Position numbers and translations under genes: made by a program. The notes under the pieces are model-generated. The model was not told the DNA's origin. It was given only the letters and a program-made list of their open reading frames with translations, and searched no databases. DNA of 64,000 nt from Lunularia cruciata (lineage: Eukaryota > Streptophyta > Marchantiopsida > Lunulariales > Lunulariaceae): positions 34,512,552 to 34,576,551 of the forward strand of contig OX419756.1 of assembly GCA_948567375.1 (NCBI GenBank), read 5' to 3'. Each line of letters begins with the position of its first letter. The first letter of the stretch is position 1. Of this stretch, positions 33,749-45,619 are shown one piece after another.

Positions 33749-35649
33749 TGTGGTACCCACATTTTTCATTTTGGACGAGTTTAGAAGAAGAAATGCATTG
33801 CTGAAACCAAATTGAAAGCAAATGGAGAAGAAATTAGTGCAAACTTGTGTTTTGATCAGACCCAAGGAAGTCAAATTCATGTAAGAGGAAGAAGGGCTCG
33901 GTTTGGATCAGACCCGAAGAACCTTACTTTGTGTCAGAGGAGGGAAAAACTCGGATCAGACGTTAAGGATGGCAAACCCGAAAGAGAAATAGAAGTTGCA
34001 GGTTAGGATTCTTGCAGGGATCATATCTCAGTGACCACAATTCCAAATCAAGTGTGTGATATCCCGTTGGAAGCGTCTCATTCAGGGCTTTCCATTGCCA
34101 CCAAAATCGCAAAGTTTAGAGGTCTGTAGAAGAAGTTACAAGTATTTGAAGTTTTTGGAGTAGATGTACTTCGGGGCATAGTGTCTTCGGGTCAATGTGA
34201 CTTTGTACTTTGTACTTCGGACTTCGGGTTCACATGACTTCGGGTCATGAGACTTTGCCTCAAGATGAAGATGACTAAATCAGAGGTAGCCGGACCTCGA
34301 AGTGCAGTGAAGGTGACTTTGGGAGTTTTGCCAAAGAGATCAGAGGAAGTTAGAATAGGGAAAAAAGATAGTTAAGATACCCATGACTTCAATTTCAGTT
34401 CTGATTGAAAATGGAATAGAAATTGAAAGAGAAATAGCAGTAGTAAATAAACCCAAAGTGCAAGATCAAACAATAAGTGTCTTTGGGTAAGTCACATGAG
34501 TGATTAGGGGAAAGTGGGTTACAAATTGAAGGTGTAGATAGTGTGTTCATGCTTTCAATTACAATTCTTGATGATGACACAATAGAATCAATAAAGGAAT
34601 TGATAGTAGTTAGACCTGAAGTAGATAATATAGGAGTGCAGGTGTCTTTGGATTTGACATTTGACACTTTAGAGAAGAGTGGGTCAGGAGATTTAGAAGG
34701 CTTAACTATGATAGGAATTTCATATCAAGAAGTGGAAGTGTTAGAATTGGTAGAAGAATTAAAAGTTGTGAAACCCGAGGATAGAGTAGTAGGAAGTACA
34801 ATTACTTCGGGTTCGGGTTTGAAAGCCAAAGAAGAAGTAGACATTGGATCGGATTAGTAACAATTTTGAGATTTGAAGAGGCAGATATGAAGAGGTGCAT
34901 TGTCATTTCGGATCTGCAGGTTAGAAGAGTTGTTGTAGAACGGTATAGTTGTTAGAACTATTGATTTTTTTGCTATTTAAGAGTGGCATTCGCATAGAAT
35001 TGTTGTTCAGTGCTCATAATTTCTGAGAATAGATAAAGTGAAGTGCTATGAAGCAGTGCTCGTCGCTTGAGCTTGATTTCAAGTATCAACTTTGTGATTG
35101 TGTTTGTGAGTGTGTGGAGAAATTTGAAGTGCAAGTCAATGTGTTTGTTGGATGTTGGATTCCATAGCCTTGATCTTCATTTTGTGTGTTTGATCATGAG
35201 TGAAGTGCAATCTAAGCAATGCCTTGACAAATCTGAGAGGAATTGTAGTGTTGGTAGTATTTTGCATTTGTGAGTGTAGTGCAAAGTTGATGTGAAGCAA
35301 TTTAGATCGAGGAATTTGTGCCTTCAGTGGAGGGGTGGAACACAATTCTGAGGCGAAGTCGTTTTGCAGTGAAGTGCCATTTTTGGGAGAGCTTGAATCA
35401 TCACAATCAAGATTGTTTGGAAAGATTTGAAGGCGTTGTGATTAAGAAGTGTTACTTTGTGACAAGACTGCAAATCAGTGCTTGTTACTCTCTTCTGGGT
35501 GTGGTTTCTACCTGAGAGACTAAAGAAGAACTCAAGAAGAACTAAATTGTTACTTTGCTTTGTATTTGGACATTTTTGACTCGTATCTCTACGGGAACAA
35601 ACTTTACTTACCCAATTACCGCAAAAGTGATATTTGCCGGGTTGTCACA
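33749..35649. mobile_element. Nested solo LTR-like insertion in element E
   Basis: A 1901-bp block starts TGTGGTACCCACA and ends GTTGTCACA, with TG...CA ends. It is flanked by ATATA (33744-33748) and AAATA (35650-35654), a 5-bp duplication with one change. Removing it restores the zinc-knuckle reading of element E as seen in D. It has no pol motifs. Small frames (34543-34857 plus, 35067-35273 plus) are unrecognised. A CTATTTAAGAG TATA-like motif lies near 34972. Most likely a solo LTR of an element family not otherwise seen in the window. Confidence 0.75.
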
Positions 35650-38600
35650 AAATATCTACTAACTGTTGCACTCGTTTCCCTAGAGGCCCTTGGCCTTTGT
35701 ATAGACAATCTTTGAACAACATGGAGAGGCACATTGAAGAGAAGGAGGTGGAAATCACTTCGGAAAACAAAGATCACCAGTAAATGTACCTTGCGGCCTT
35801 ACTGGCTCTATAAGGAAGCAAAGAAGCAAGAGAAGGAAGAAGATTAATGCACAAAGATCTCAAAAGGCAACCTCACAATTGATTTTTGTGAATGGAATCC
35901 TAGAAGGTAATCAAGTGAGAGTATTAATAGATCAGAGAGCAACAAAGAATTTCTTGTCTTGCTTTGTTGCAATAAAATTGGGAATGGATCTAGAGAGAGA
36001 TGGGAGTGAAGAAGTAGAGTTACCTAATGGGCAAATAGAGAGGATTGAATCATTACCTAGACAAGTAACACTCTCTATAGGAAATATCAAGAAGCAATTG
36101 AGTGGCAAGTGATACAGTGAGCTCGTTATGATGCAATCTTAAGCATGCCATGGATAGAGAATTACAACCCTATAGTAGAGTGGAGGAAGAAAGTAGTGAG
36201 AACCTACCAATGGTCAATCATTGGAGTAAAAGAAAAATCATGCAGGCAAAAACTGGCTCTATATGTCATAGGGACGGCAACTATCTATAAGACCAATAGA
36301 TGTTTCATGGGTCTAATAAGAGAAGTCTAAAGTGCACAACTTGATGGACAAAATCCTGAGAAATTGAAGGATGTGGTGGATGAGTTTCAAGATGTCTTTC
36401 CCAATGATCTACCCTTAGGATTACCACCAAAAAGGTGAGTAGATCATAAAATTGAGACACTCCCGATGAAGACACCTCCTTGTAAGGTCCCATATCGCCT
36501 ATCACCTCATGAGTTAGAGGAGTGTAAGATGCAAATTGAGGAGATGTTGCACAAAGGGTTCATCCAACCTAGCGTATCACCATATGGGGCCACTGTCTTG
36601 TTTGTGAAGAAGAAGGATGGTACAATGTGCATGTGCATTGACTATCAAGGTCTCAATCAGCAAACAATGAAGAACAAATACCCCTTACCTTGCATGGATG
36701 ACCTATTTGATCAACTCCATGGAGCAAGATACTTCACTAAATTGTAGTTGTAGAGCAGTTACAATCAAATCCAAATTGCAGAGAAGGATGTGTATAAAAC
36801 TACCTTTTGAACTAGATATGGCTACTTTGAGTATCTTGTGATGCATTTTGGCCTTACCAATGCACCTACCCCTTTCATGAGTCTAATGAATGACATATTT
36901 TGTCCATACTTGGATAAGTCTGTTATTGCCTTCTTGGACAATATCTTAGTATATAGTAGCACAATGATAGAACACAAACAACATCTACGAGAGGTCCTCC
37001 AGATTCTAAAACAGAATCAATTGTACGCCAAAATCTCAAAGTGTAAGTTTGGCAAGTCTGAAGTAGACTACTTGGGGCATAGAGTAAGTGCAAAGGGCAT
37101 TCAAGTATTGACAGATAAAACAGAGGTCATTCAAAAATGGAGTGCTCCAGAAGATCAGACTCAACTCAAGAGCTTCTTGGGGTTGACAGGATTCTATCGT
37201 AGATTTTTCAATGACTTCTCCAAGGTTGCACAACCTTTAACGGCACTACTTGGCAAGGGGAAGAAGTGGACATGGAGAACCGCACAAGAGTTGGCCTTTC
37301 AAAATTTGAAAGCCGCCTTGCTACATGCACCAATCTTGAAGTGGTATGACCCAAAACATCCAATCAAGTTGGCTACAAATCAAACATCCAATCAAGTTGG
37401 CTACAAATGCATCAAGCATAGCAATAAGAGCAGTCCTACAACAAGAGTGGCATGACGGATGGTATCCAATTGCATATTTCTCTCAAAAGTTGTTACCGGT
37501 AGAGCGCAACTACCACACCACAGAATGAGAAGAGCTGGCCATCATTCTAGCAACCAAGCATTGGAAGCACTATTTGGGCAAGAAGGCATTTGTAGTAGAG
37601 ACAAACCAAAAACCTCTAGTCTACCTCAAGACGTAGAAGGATGTATCTCATTGCCAAATTTGGTGAGCAGAGTGGCGATAATGCTTCAACATGAAAATCA
37701 CCTACGTGGAAGGTAAGAAGCAACTTGCAGATGCATTCACCTGCATGCAAATGGCAAACAACTTGGTGGCAGAGGTTATGATTAACCCTGAATTCTGGCC
37801 ATAGATTTTGGTTGCTACAAAAACTGATCCACAATTGTAGAAGCGCAATCATCCAAAGGTGTCACCAGCACCCAGGGACTCACCTTTTGTGATGATAGAT
37901 TATGGATCCCAAATGTCCTAGAATTACGCACCACCATTCTAGCAAATTGTCATGATTTGGCCATTGTAGGTCATGTTAGAATGGACAAGACCTGGATACA
38001 GTCAAATGCCATTACTATCGGCCTAAGATGAGCAACAATGTGGTGGACTACGTGCACAGCTGCCTACTTTGTCAACAGAACAAAGCTTCTAATCAAGCTC
38101 TTGCAGGGCTCCTTCAACCTCTCCCCACTCCTACCCAACATTGTGAACAGGTGAGTATGGATCTCGTCTGTGAATTACCCAAGACCACCTCAAGATTTGA
38201 CTCCATCATGGTCTTTATGGACCAGAGTAGCAAAATGATTCATGAATGCCCTACCACCAAGGATGTGACCGCTCCACAACTATTTCAATTATACTTAGAT
38301 TTAGTTTTTTCTCATCATGGCTTATCAAGAGTACTCATCACCAATAGAGGCACCCAATTCACTAGTTTGTTTTGGCAAACACTCTTTGGTTTCTTCAAAT
38401 CCAAGTTGGCCATATCCATAGCTTACCACCCACAAACAGATGGCTAAATAGAGCGGTCTAATTGTACAATTGAAGACATGTTACACGGCTTCACTATAGA
38501 AGAGCAAGAGAGGTGTGACACCCTACTCCTATTGATAGAATTTGCTTACAACAATTCAGTGAATGCATCCACCCAAGTCACTCTATTCTTCCTCATGTAT

Positions 38601-38912
38601 GGTGAGCATCCCTTCACACCTTCTAGCTTGATGAAGATTTGTCTAATGGCTACCAAGGTCGATGCAATCAACACATTTGTTTCTTAAATCCAACAAGGTG
38701 TGGAGAGCGCCAAGCATAGATTATGGATTGCGCAAAATTGACAAAAGCAATATGTTGATGCACACCATAAGCACATGGAGTTCAATGTAGGGGATCAAGT
38801 GTAGCTATCAACAACCAACCTCACATTAGTTGGACTTTGTAAGCTTATACCTCATTTTATTAGGCCTTTCTCAATTCTTTGTGGCATTGGCACTGTGGCC
38901 TATCACCTTGAG
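35650..38912 (+). pseudogene. Element E pol, truncated before the chromodomain
   Basis: The protease site reads VLIDQRATKNFL (D reads [12 protein letters not shown]). Reverse transcriptase has [12 protein letters not shown], and its active site is FLDN (GAC AAT at 36937-36942), a lost Asp. RNase H is disturbed by a 28-bp tandem duplication at about 37355-37410 that shifts the frame. Integrase keeps QNKASNQALAG and SMDLVCELPKT but reads VLITNRGTQF at 38334-38363, with Asn where the second catalytic Asp belongs. YHPQTDG, a stop and then IERSNC follow. Coding stops at VAYHLE, where sequence jumps into LTR. Element D shows what is missing. Confidence 0.88.
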
Positions 38913-39104
38913 TAATCCAAGTAAGAAATGCAAGGGTGGAGCTTGCTGACACATCACTTATCTGCGTGCTTAATCCTATGGTGGAGCTTCCTTGGAGGAG
39001 ATCCTCTTTGGCTATATAATAAAGAGAAGGTGCTCCTTTGGGGCATTGAATGTTTGAGTGTGTAATCTATGTTTTCTCTCTTCTCTTGTCCTCGGAGTAT
39101 TACA
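38913..39104 (+). repeat. Element E 3' LTR, 5'-truncated
   Basis: About 192 bases corresponding to the last quarter of the 5' LTR (from ATCCAAGTAAG to GAGTATTACA). The junction with pol at about 38913 marks a deletion of roughly the final 330 pol bases (judged against D) plus about 540 LTR bases. Confidence 0.88.
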
Positions 39105-39109
39105 TGTAC

Positions 39110-40852
39110 CTTCAGAAATTGTGTGGCTTCTCTTATCCTTCTATTTTTTCCAATTTGTTGCCGCCTTCTACCTTTGCAGGCTTGAGTCCTCCATTGTATC
39201 AAGACTTGAGGTGGGAAGAATGTTTCTATGAAAGCCCAATTATATTTATAACTAAACATGGGATCCATCAAATTCTACTAGACTATAAAAGAAATTTTCA
39301 TATGTACATACTAGTTTCCTAATTTCTTACAAACAGATCAGATCAAATATCTGCCAGACATTGGACATATGCACTTTTTCTCCAACCCTTTGAGCACTAG
39401 GAGTTTCTAAAATTCAGTTTTTGGTTTCCATAAGAATCCTACATTTTTATGAGATGTAAGTGAGAGGTACACAAAAGATTCCAAGAGGTCCTCCATAGCC
39501 AAAAAGAGTTACAAGAGATGAAAATAGTGACCCATAGATGTTGACAAGCATGGAGCCTCTTGTAAAGATTAATTAGTAAAAATGAATGCAAGAGCATTTG
39601 AAATAAATGACTAAACATATTCCAAGTTCATTTGGAATTGAAAAGATAGCACACATGTCTTCTCAATGGGTTTATCAAAGATAATTCAAAATCAAGAAAC
39701 CCCTTGCATTTGAGAATGCACAATGAACTTGAAATTGTAAAGAGAGCTTTAGGGTCCTCTCTAGATATGAGGAAGATTTGGTGGATCATATAGGTATTGG
39801 TTGTCCACTCTTGATGTGTTTAGCACTAGAAAACTCAAAACCTCCCACATTTGAAAATGGTACCCTTTTGTATTTAGTGGTGGTATCACAATCAAAAAGA
39901 GCATCCATCCACTCTCAATGGGTTTAGCAAAGAGAATTCAAAATCAAGAAACACTTCTCATTAGAGAATGTTCCAATCATGATTTTAGTGGTGGGGTTTA
40001 GTAGGTAAATTGAAATACTTTTGAGGTTGGTGTTACATTTGAGAACCCATTGCATGACAAGTTCCATTGATTATCAATTTGGAGTTGGGAGAAGGTGAGA
40101 CCAAATGTTCAGCATTAAGAAATTTGAGAGGAAAAGAAAACATCTCATGTGAAGTTTGGACATCTATTAATATCCCATGGTTAAGTACTTACAAGTTATT
40201 GTGGGTAAAAATAAAGAAGGCCATATGCCTAAGAATCCAACTTCCATACAAGGAAACAAGTTCTAACAATGAGTAGAGAGAGTCTTGGGGTTTAGAAAAA
40301 GTGTGCAAGGAAGAGTAAAATGACATAAACATGTTGGCAATGTGGTGGGAAATTATCCATGGGTGTAACTATCTCAAAGAATGTATTATAATTATTCACA
40401 ATTTAGAATTTGTGGTTTTTTTGGGTGCTTGATGCTCTTGCTTTTAACCAGTTAGTGAGGATTTTCATGGAATTGTTTGTGGAAGTATTGAAAGAGCACA
40501 ATGGATTTAGAAGGAGGGATGTGAGAAGAAAGCCAACTTCTATATGAGTTCAAGTGGCTTTAGCATTGTATAGATTAGGAGGACATAAGGGAATGAGGCT
40601 TACATAGCAAGAGAGATGAATCTTTGGGATATCAATGCAAGGTCAACCACAAAACTTATTGACAAAGTAATCACTATAATATAAGCTACTCTTGGGAACC
40701 AAGTGCAACGGAAAAAGATGGAAGAGATGTGGAATTTAATCAGTTTTTGCAATGAGAAGGTTTGAAGGCTATGTGGAGTTAGTAGATATGGCTCTTTTTC
40801 CTCTAGCCTAAGGACCCATTATTGATAGGGAAATATATTTTAGTAGGAAAGG
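39110..40852. other. Decayed DNA between element E and a solo LTR
   Basis: No gene recognised. Imperfect repeats of a phrase like TCAATGGGTTTA.CAAAGA.AATTCAAAATCAAGAAA occur near 39665 and 39918, about 250 bases apart, suggesting an old duplication. Confidence 0.45.
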
Positions 40853-41349
40853 TGTAAAAACATGGAGTTTACCAATGAGTTAGTGGGGACTAATGAAGTA
40901 GCAAATAGGCCAAATAAGCCCAAGAATTATAAGAATATTTTAGAAGTATCTAGGAAGCTACTTGGTACCTTACAAGTATTTGATGATATGCATGCCAAGT
41001 GGTGACTTCTAAGAGGAAGCTTCTTAAAATATTTCTTGGTTAGTTCAGCTTGCATGCCAAGTAGGCGGCTTCTAGAAGGAAGCTTCTTGGGAAGCTTCCT
41101 AACTAGCTTAGCTTGCGTGCCAAGTAGGCGGCTTCTAGAAAGAAACTTCTTGATAAGCTTCTTGGTTAGCTTGGCTTGCATTCTAAAAAAATTGTTTTTA
41201 GGAAGCTTCTTGAGAGCCTTGTATGCTTCCCTATAGATTCCAAAGCCCAAGATCATTCTAGGCATTCAAGGTTTCCCTCGTTCAAGAGCCTCAATGTTAT
41301 CTTTCACTTTGATTCTTTATTCTCCTATTTCTTTCCTTGGTCTTTTACA
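40853..41349 (+). mobile_element. Solo LTR of the B/C family, plus orientation
   Basis: 497 bp beginning TGTAAAAACATGGAGTTTA and ending GGTCTTTTACA, the reverse orientation of element B. It contains the same GAAGCTTC blocks and GCATGCCAAGTAGGCGG words. AAGG flanks both sides (40849-40852 and 41350-41353); with the shared terminal A it could be AAAGG. It is strongly diverged, with a longer central GAAGCTTC region than B or C. Confidence 0.88.
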
Positions 41350-41353
41350 AAGG

Positions 41354-42949
41354 ATGTGTACTCCGTCAATGTATAGCTGATATGGAATGATAAATGAAGA
41401 ATTATCCCTGTTGTTGGAGGTGAGATCTCTATGATTTGATTTATCTATTTTGGAAGAGTTCTCTATATTTCTATTGATGAGGTCTCTATGTTCTATGGTT
41501 AATGGGACTTGGTGAAAGTTAATTCACTTGTGGTGGTTTTGCTCATATCTTTAATTGTGAGTTGTGATCTAAGTGATTTCATGTAGATGGACTAAGTATG
41601 CTTGGTTCCTACCATGTCATGTATAAAGAAATCTAATCTTTGGTCATAACTAAACTAGAGAGTAGCTTGCAAAGCAATTTGAGTACCACAAATACTTATT
41701 GGGTGATTCTAGATATTTTACATGGCTCATCTAGTTCCTTCTTTCAAACAAGCATCCACCCAAGGTAAGAAAGATTCCAATATTTATGTAGAAAGGGCCT
41801 CACGTGCTAAATGAGCATTGAATTTGTATTTTGAAAGAAGATTGCATTCTTTACATGAGTTGAGAGTGCACTTCAACAATAGAACAAGAAATCATATTTG
41901 CTTTGATAGAAAGGAGTATGTACTAACTTGCACAACTTCATACTTAACAGATCCAATGTGTAGGTAAAGGATGATGACAATGTTATAAAAGTGGAGGAAG
42001 GTCGTTTCCATGGAGTGTACCAATAGGCATGACAAGCATTATAGGGGAAAAAACTAGAATTGAAGTTGTAAAAAGTTGCCTTGCATTCAACCATAATCCA
42101 AGTGTGTTTTGTATAAATCACAATGATAATAAAGTCTTATGCAAATTTTCATGCTCTATTTTTTAGATTACAATTTATGGTAAAGTTTGCATGGGTGTTT
42201 GATGGGGTTTGCTTGCATTATTCTAATTTATGGCAAGGTTTGCTTCATAAAAATTTGGGACTTGCTTGCATGTGTCAAGGGTAATGAAGGTTTTGCTTGG
42301 ATAGATGGTGGGGTTGCTTGGGTATCATTTGTTAAGGAAAGTGCTCTCTTGGTTGCAGGTCAGAATTCTGATGGATCACATTTTGGAAATTGGGTTGCCA
42401 TTGGTGGGATGGTTGTTCACAAAAATTCAATTGTGAATTTATTTTTTATGGAATTAAATGGTTTTTTGGTGGCTAAAAGATATATTAGTTTAAATTGTAT
42501 ATAGATATTTGAGTAATTTAAGGGACTATTTGAAACTTTATGGATATAAAAGGAGTAAAATGCAAGTAGATCATTTACCCATTTTCATGGAGTCCAATTT
42601 GACAAGTATAGCAGTTTCACACTATGCAATGAGGAAAACTTGATAGGTTGATAATAATTGACCAGAATGCTAATTCAAAAATTTGCAAATAGATAATAGT
42701 CAAGAAGTCCACTTTGAATATATTTTTGTGTTTCTAGATTATTGGTAATTTCCCAACAAGGAAGATGGAGGAAAAAGAGGACTTTTTGTACATTTATAAG
42801 AAGGAGTTGCAAAGGAGGTAAAGAGTGTTATTCAAAAAAATTCAAATATTTTCTATTTGAAATTTGAATGCACATGAGAGTACAAGTTTAATTTATCAAT
42901 TGATGATTGATCAAGTGCCACAATCAATTCCCATCCCTTGATAGCCAAG
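41354..42949. other. Decayed AT-rich DNA
   Basis: No gene recognised. Short frames exist (for example 42187-42504 plus) but look random. 42130-42330 is rich in degenerate GGTTTGCTTGCAT words similar to those near 13700 and 43800. Confidence 0.45.
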
Positions 42950-43410
42950 AGGAGAGGGGATTAAGTGCTACAAGCAAGTCTTACCTTGAGATAACAAAGA
43001 GGAGAGAGGATCCCAAGCTTTCAAAGAAAGAATGAAATCAAGAGATAATAAAGAGGAAGGGAAGGAAGGGAGGAGAGGGAACTTGTGGGATAAAAGAAGA
43101 GTTACGTGAGAGAGTGAGGAAAAAAGAAGACACAAAAGAGTTTGAGAGAGGAGAGATAGAAGTGCAAAAGAGAATATTTCAAGGATGAGATAGAAGAGTT
43201 TGGAAGAGGAGGCAGAGATACAAGTGCACAAGAGGAGATTTTGAGGGTGAGATAGAAGTTTGAGAGAGGGGGGAGAGGAAGGAGAGAAAAAAATATGGGA
43301 AAGAAGATTTTGAAGGTGAGATAAAATTCAAGAGAGGAGGTAGAGAGGGGAACAGGAGAGAAGGTGAGATATAAGAAGTGAAGGAAAGCAAGAGAGTGTG
43401 AGAACAACAA
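42950..43410. repeat. GA-rich degenerate tandem repeat
   Basis: A purine-rich tract in which AAGAGGAGAGATAGAAG and GATTTTGAAGGTGAGATA-like words recur every 55-65 bases. The antisense frames there are Ser/Leu/Phe low complexity and not genes. Confidence 0.6.
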
Positions 43411-43454
43411 CTTGCTTCTATGTGGTGAGAAAGAAATCTTGTTAAGATAAGTGA

Positions 43455-43718
43455 GTGAAGATTGAGCTTAAAGCTATAGGTTTCAAGATGAATCCTCTTG
43501 AATATAAGAAGCTCTCAGATTTGCCAAAAATGGCAGATATAAACAAAGGCTTGTGGACAATTGAGTTTCATCCAATGAAAGATAACAAGATCCATATTGA
43601 TTGGACTTGGTTGGACAAGACTCAAGTTAAGGCATGTGTTGAAGCCATTTGGGAGGCCAATCTTGACTCCCTTGGCCTCAAAATGGCAATTGGCCATAAA
43701 TACTCTTGCCCCATGTAA
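43455..43718 (+). other. Unrecognised 87-codon open frame
   Basis: The frame has ordinary protein-like composition (NPLEYKKLSDLPKMADIN, GLWTIEFHPM, WTWLDKTQVKACVEAIWEAN) unlike its low-complexity neighbours. I recognise no family, and no upstream promoter or continuing exon is evident. It could be a fragment of a decayed element or gene, or chance. Confidence 0.25.
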
Positions 43719-43779
43719 GAATATCTCCCCATTCTTGATTTGTAATGCCAATTTCTGATTTTTGGACATTTATATTTAC

Positions 43780-44140
43780 AAGCAGTACCAAAACCCAAAC
43801 CTTTGTGCAAGCAAAGCCAACCCTAAATCCAAGCAAAGTTAATCCTTATGAAAGTAAGCTCATATGCTTGAGAAAGGCCTGATTCCATGCAAGTAGAGAC
43901 TATTTATAGCAAGCAAGACCCACCTTTGGCAAGCCAATCCCAACCCCATTGCAAGCAAGGCCCATGCCACTTGAGCAATATTTGCTTTTGGCAAGTGAAG
44001 CTTCATCTCCTACAAGAAATCCCTCACCAACCTAGTGAAGGCCCTTTTGCCATCAGTGAAGCAATTTTATCCACAAGGAAGGCCTATACTTTGCAAGCAA
44101 ATCTCTTCCTATGCAGTTTAGATCTTTCTTGCACTTTAGG
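43780..44140. repeat. Degenerate GCAAGCAAA-rich tract
   Basis: Words such as AAGCAAAGCC, GCAAGCAAGGCC and GCAAGCCAATCC recur every 20-40 bases. Similar words occur at 60080-60330 and, reversed, near 42190 and 13700, suggesting a dispersed degenerate repeat. Confidence 0.45.
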
Positions 44141-44159
44141 GTTTTGAGTTTGCTATTTA

Positions 44160-45164
44160 TAACATGTTATATGTGGCTTTTTCATGGAGGTTGTGAGGAC
44201 TTGGGACCGTGATAGGTACATAAGGACAGTTGGAGAAGACCTTTCACTTTGACATTGGGTGGCATTAGAGATGCATTTTCTTTGGGAAGTGAAAGCATAG
44301 GGAAGAAGAGATATCTTTCTTATGGAATGGTTTCCAATACATGATTTCATGGCCAAGATATATTGGGCCAAAAACTATATGTACCCAATATGAAGTTCAT
44401 TTTTCTAGATGTTATGTGCACTCCTCGTCCCCACCTAAAGGCCAAAGATTGTATATAGGCATGTTATGGTCCACGTGAAGACCAAGGTGATAGGAGTAAG
44501 TGAGGATTACAATTGAGAAGAGTTGATACTACCCACAACTGATGCAAAGTTGTGGTACTTGCTGAAGCAACTCCAATATCAAGTTGGTGACCATTTTGAT
44601 TACAGCTTTGTGAAATAGTTCCTTACCCAACTATTCATAAATAGTGGAGGAGGAGGTTGCATGTGATAGTACTTATATGGAGGAGGTCTATGTTCACAAT
44701 GGGGTAGAGGAGGTCTCTAAGGATGCATATGAGTGAGACAGAATTGGGATCTTTTATAAAATCTTTTGTTTTCATTTGTATTACCTTTACTCTTGTTGAT
44801 AAAATTTGTCTTTCTTAAGTTTTTAATTAAATTTTTATGAGTTATATTGAAAAATTGAAAATTATCATTCATATTGAGAACTTTGAGTTACTTTTGATAT
44901 TTATTTGTGTATAGGCTATTGTACCCATTTATTCCTTTAGAGGAATCCATACCCTATACTGTTAATTTAGAGGACCACTTCTCCATGTTGATTCTTTAGA
45001 TGATAGGGCCATGAAATATTATGAGATCTTTATTGACCACATTGTTTGATTAGGGTTTGATGCGCATCCACTTGGGCCAAGAGAGTGCAAAATGGAGTTA
45101 GTATAGAGTGAAGCCTGAGCTAGGGAGATCATGTTGGTGGAGAGAGAGTGCCTTATTCTTGAGA
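44160..45164 (+). pseudogene. Decayed gene-like tract, copy 2, left part
   Basis: Homologous in order to 19000-20600. Readable shared pieces are SEDYN-EELI near 44490 (copy 1 has QEDYD-EKLV-like sequence), DAKLWYLL, FLTQLFINSGGGG and then the coiled-coil part (REIMLVERECLILEKE) near 45120. It is cut by element C, and the sentence continues after it as RILFEHEYHF at 57473. Function unknown. Stops and shifts show it is dead. Confidence 0.5.
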
Positions 45165-45169
45165 AAGAG

Positions 45170-45590
45170 TGTAAAAGATCAAGACCGAGGAGAGAAATAG
45201 GAGAATGGAAGATCACATTAGGACACTTGAATGTAGATAACTCCAAATACATGGCATGAGCTTTGGCTTTGGTATTTATAGAGATCATTAAAGGCTTTTG
45301 AGAAGCTTCATAGCTCTTGAGAGTTCTTTCTTGGAGTGCAAGCCAAGTTAACCGAGTAGCTTCTCAAGAAGCTTCCTTCTAGAAGTTGTCTACTTGGCAT
45401 GCAAGCTAAGCTACTTGGAAGCTTGTAGAAGCTCCCTTCTAGAAGCTACTTACTTGGGGTGCAAGCTAAGCTAGTCAGGAAGTTTCCCAATAATCTTCCT
45501 AGATGCTTTTGGAATATTCTATGGTAATTTGGTATATTCATTGCTTTGTTAGCCTTGACTAACTTCATTGCTAAACTCCATATTATTACA
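45170..45590 (-). repeat. Element C 3' LTR
   Basis: 421 bp, TGTAAAAGATC to TATTATTACA on the plus strand. It keeps the minus-strand TATAAATA and several GAAGCTTC pairs, but the distal heat-shock array is imperfect (CTTTTGGAATATTCT near 45506-45520). The next bases TATTCCCCCATGG are the polypurine tract on the minus strand. Confidence 0.9.
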
Positions 45591-45619
45591 TATTCCCCCA
45601 TGGCTAGTTGGTGACGTCC

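Larger units (their letters stand above)
31441..39104 (+). mobile_element. Element E: dead chromovirus with nested solo LTR and truncated 3' LTR
   Basis: A 7664-bp plus-strand element flanked by a perfect TGTAC duplication (31436-31440 and 39105-39109). It is closely related to element D. The 5' LTR (31441-32167) and primer site are complete. An insertion of 1901 bp (33749-35649) splits gag. The end of pol, including the chromodomain, and the first three quarters of the 3' LTR are deleted at about 38913, although the outer LTR end and target copy remain. Stops and shifts occur throughout. Confidence 0.93.

Noticed and set aside
34543-34857. 104-codon plus frame inside the solo LTR of element E
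   Set aside because: It has ordinary composition but no recognisable domain, and lies inside a noncoding LTR-like block.
42968-43410. Minus-strand open frames of about 90-100 codons
   Set aside because: They are Ser/Leu/Phe low-complexity readings of a GA-rich tandem repeat.
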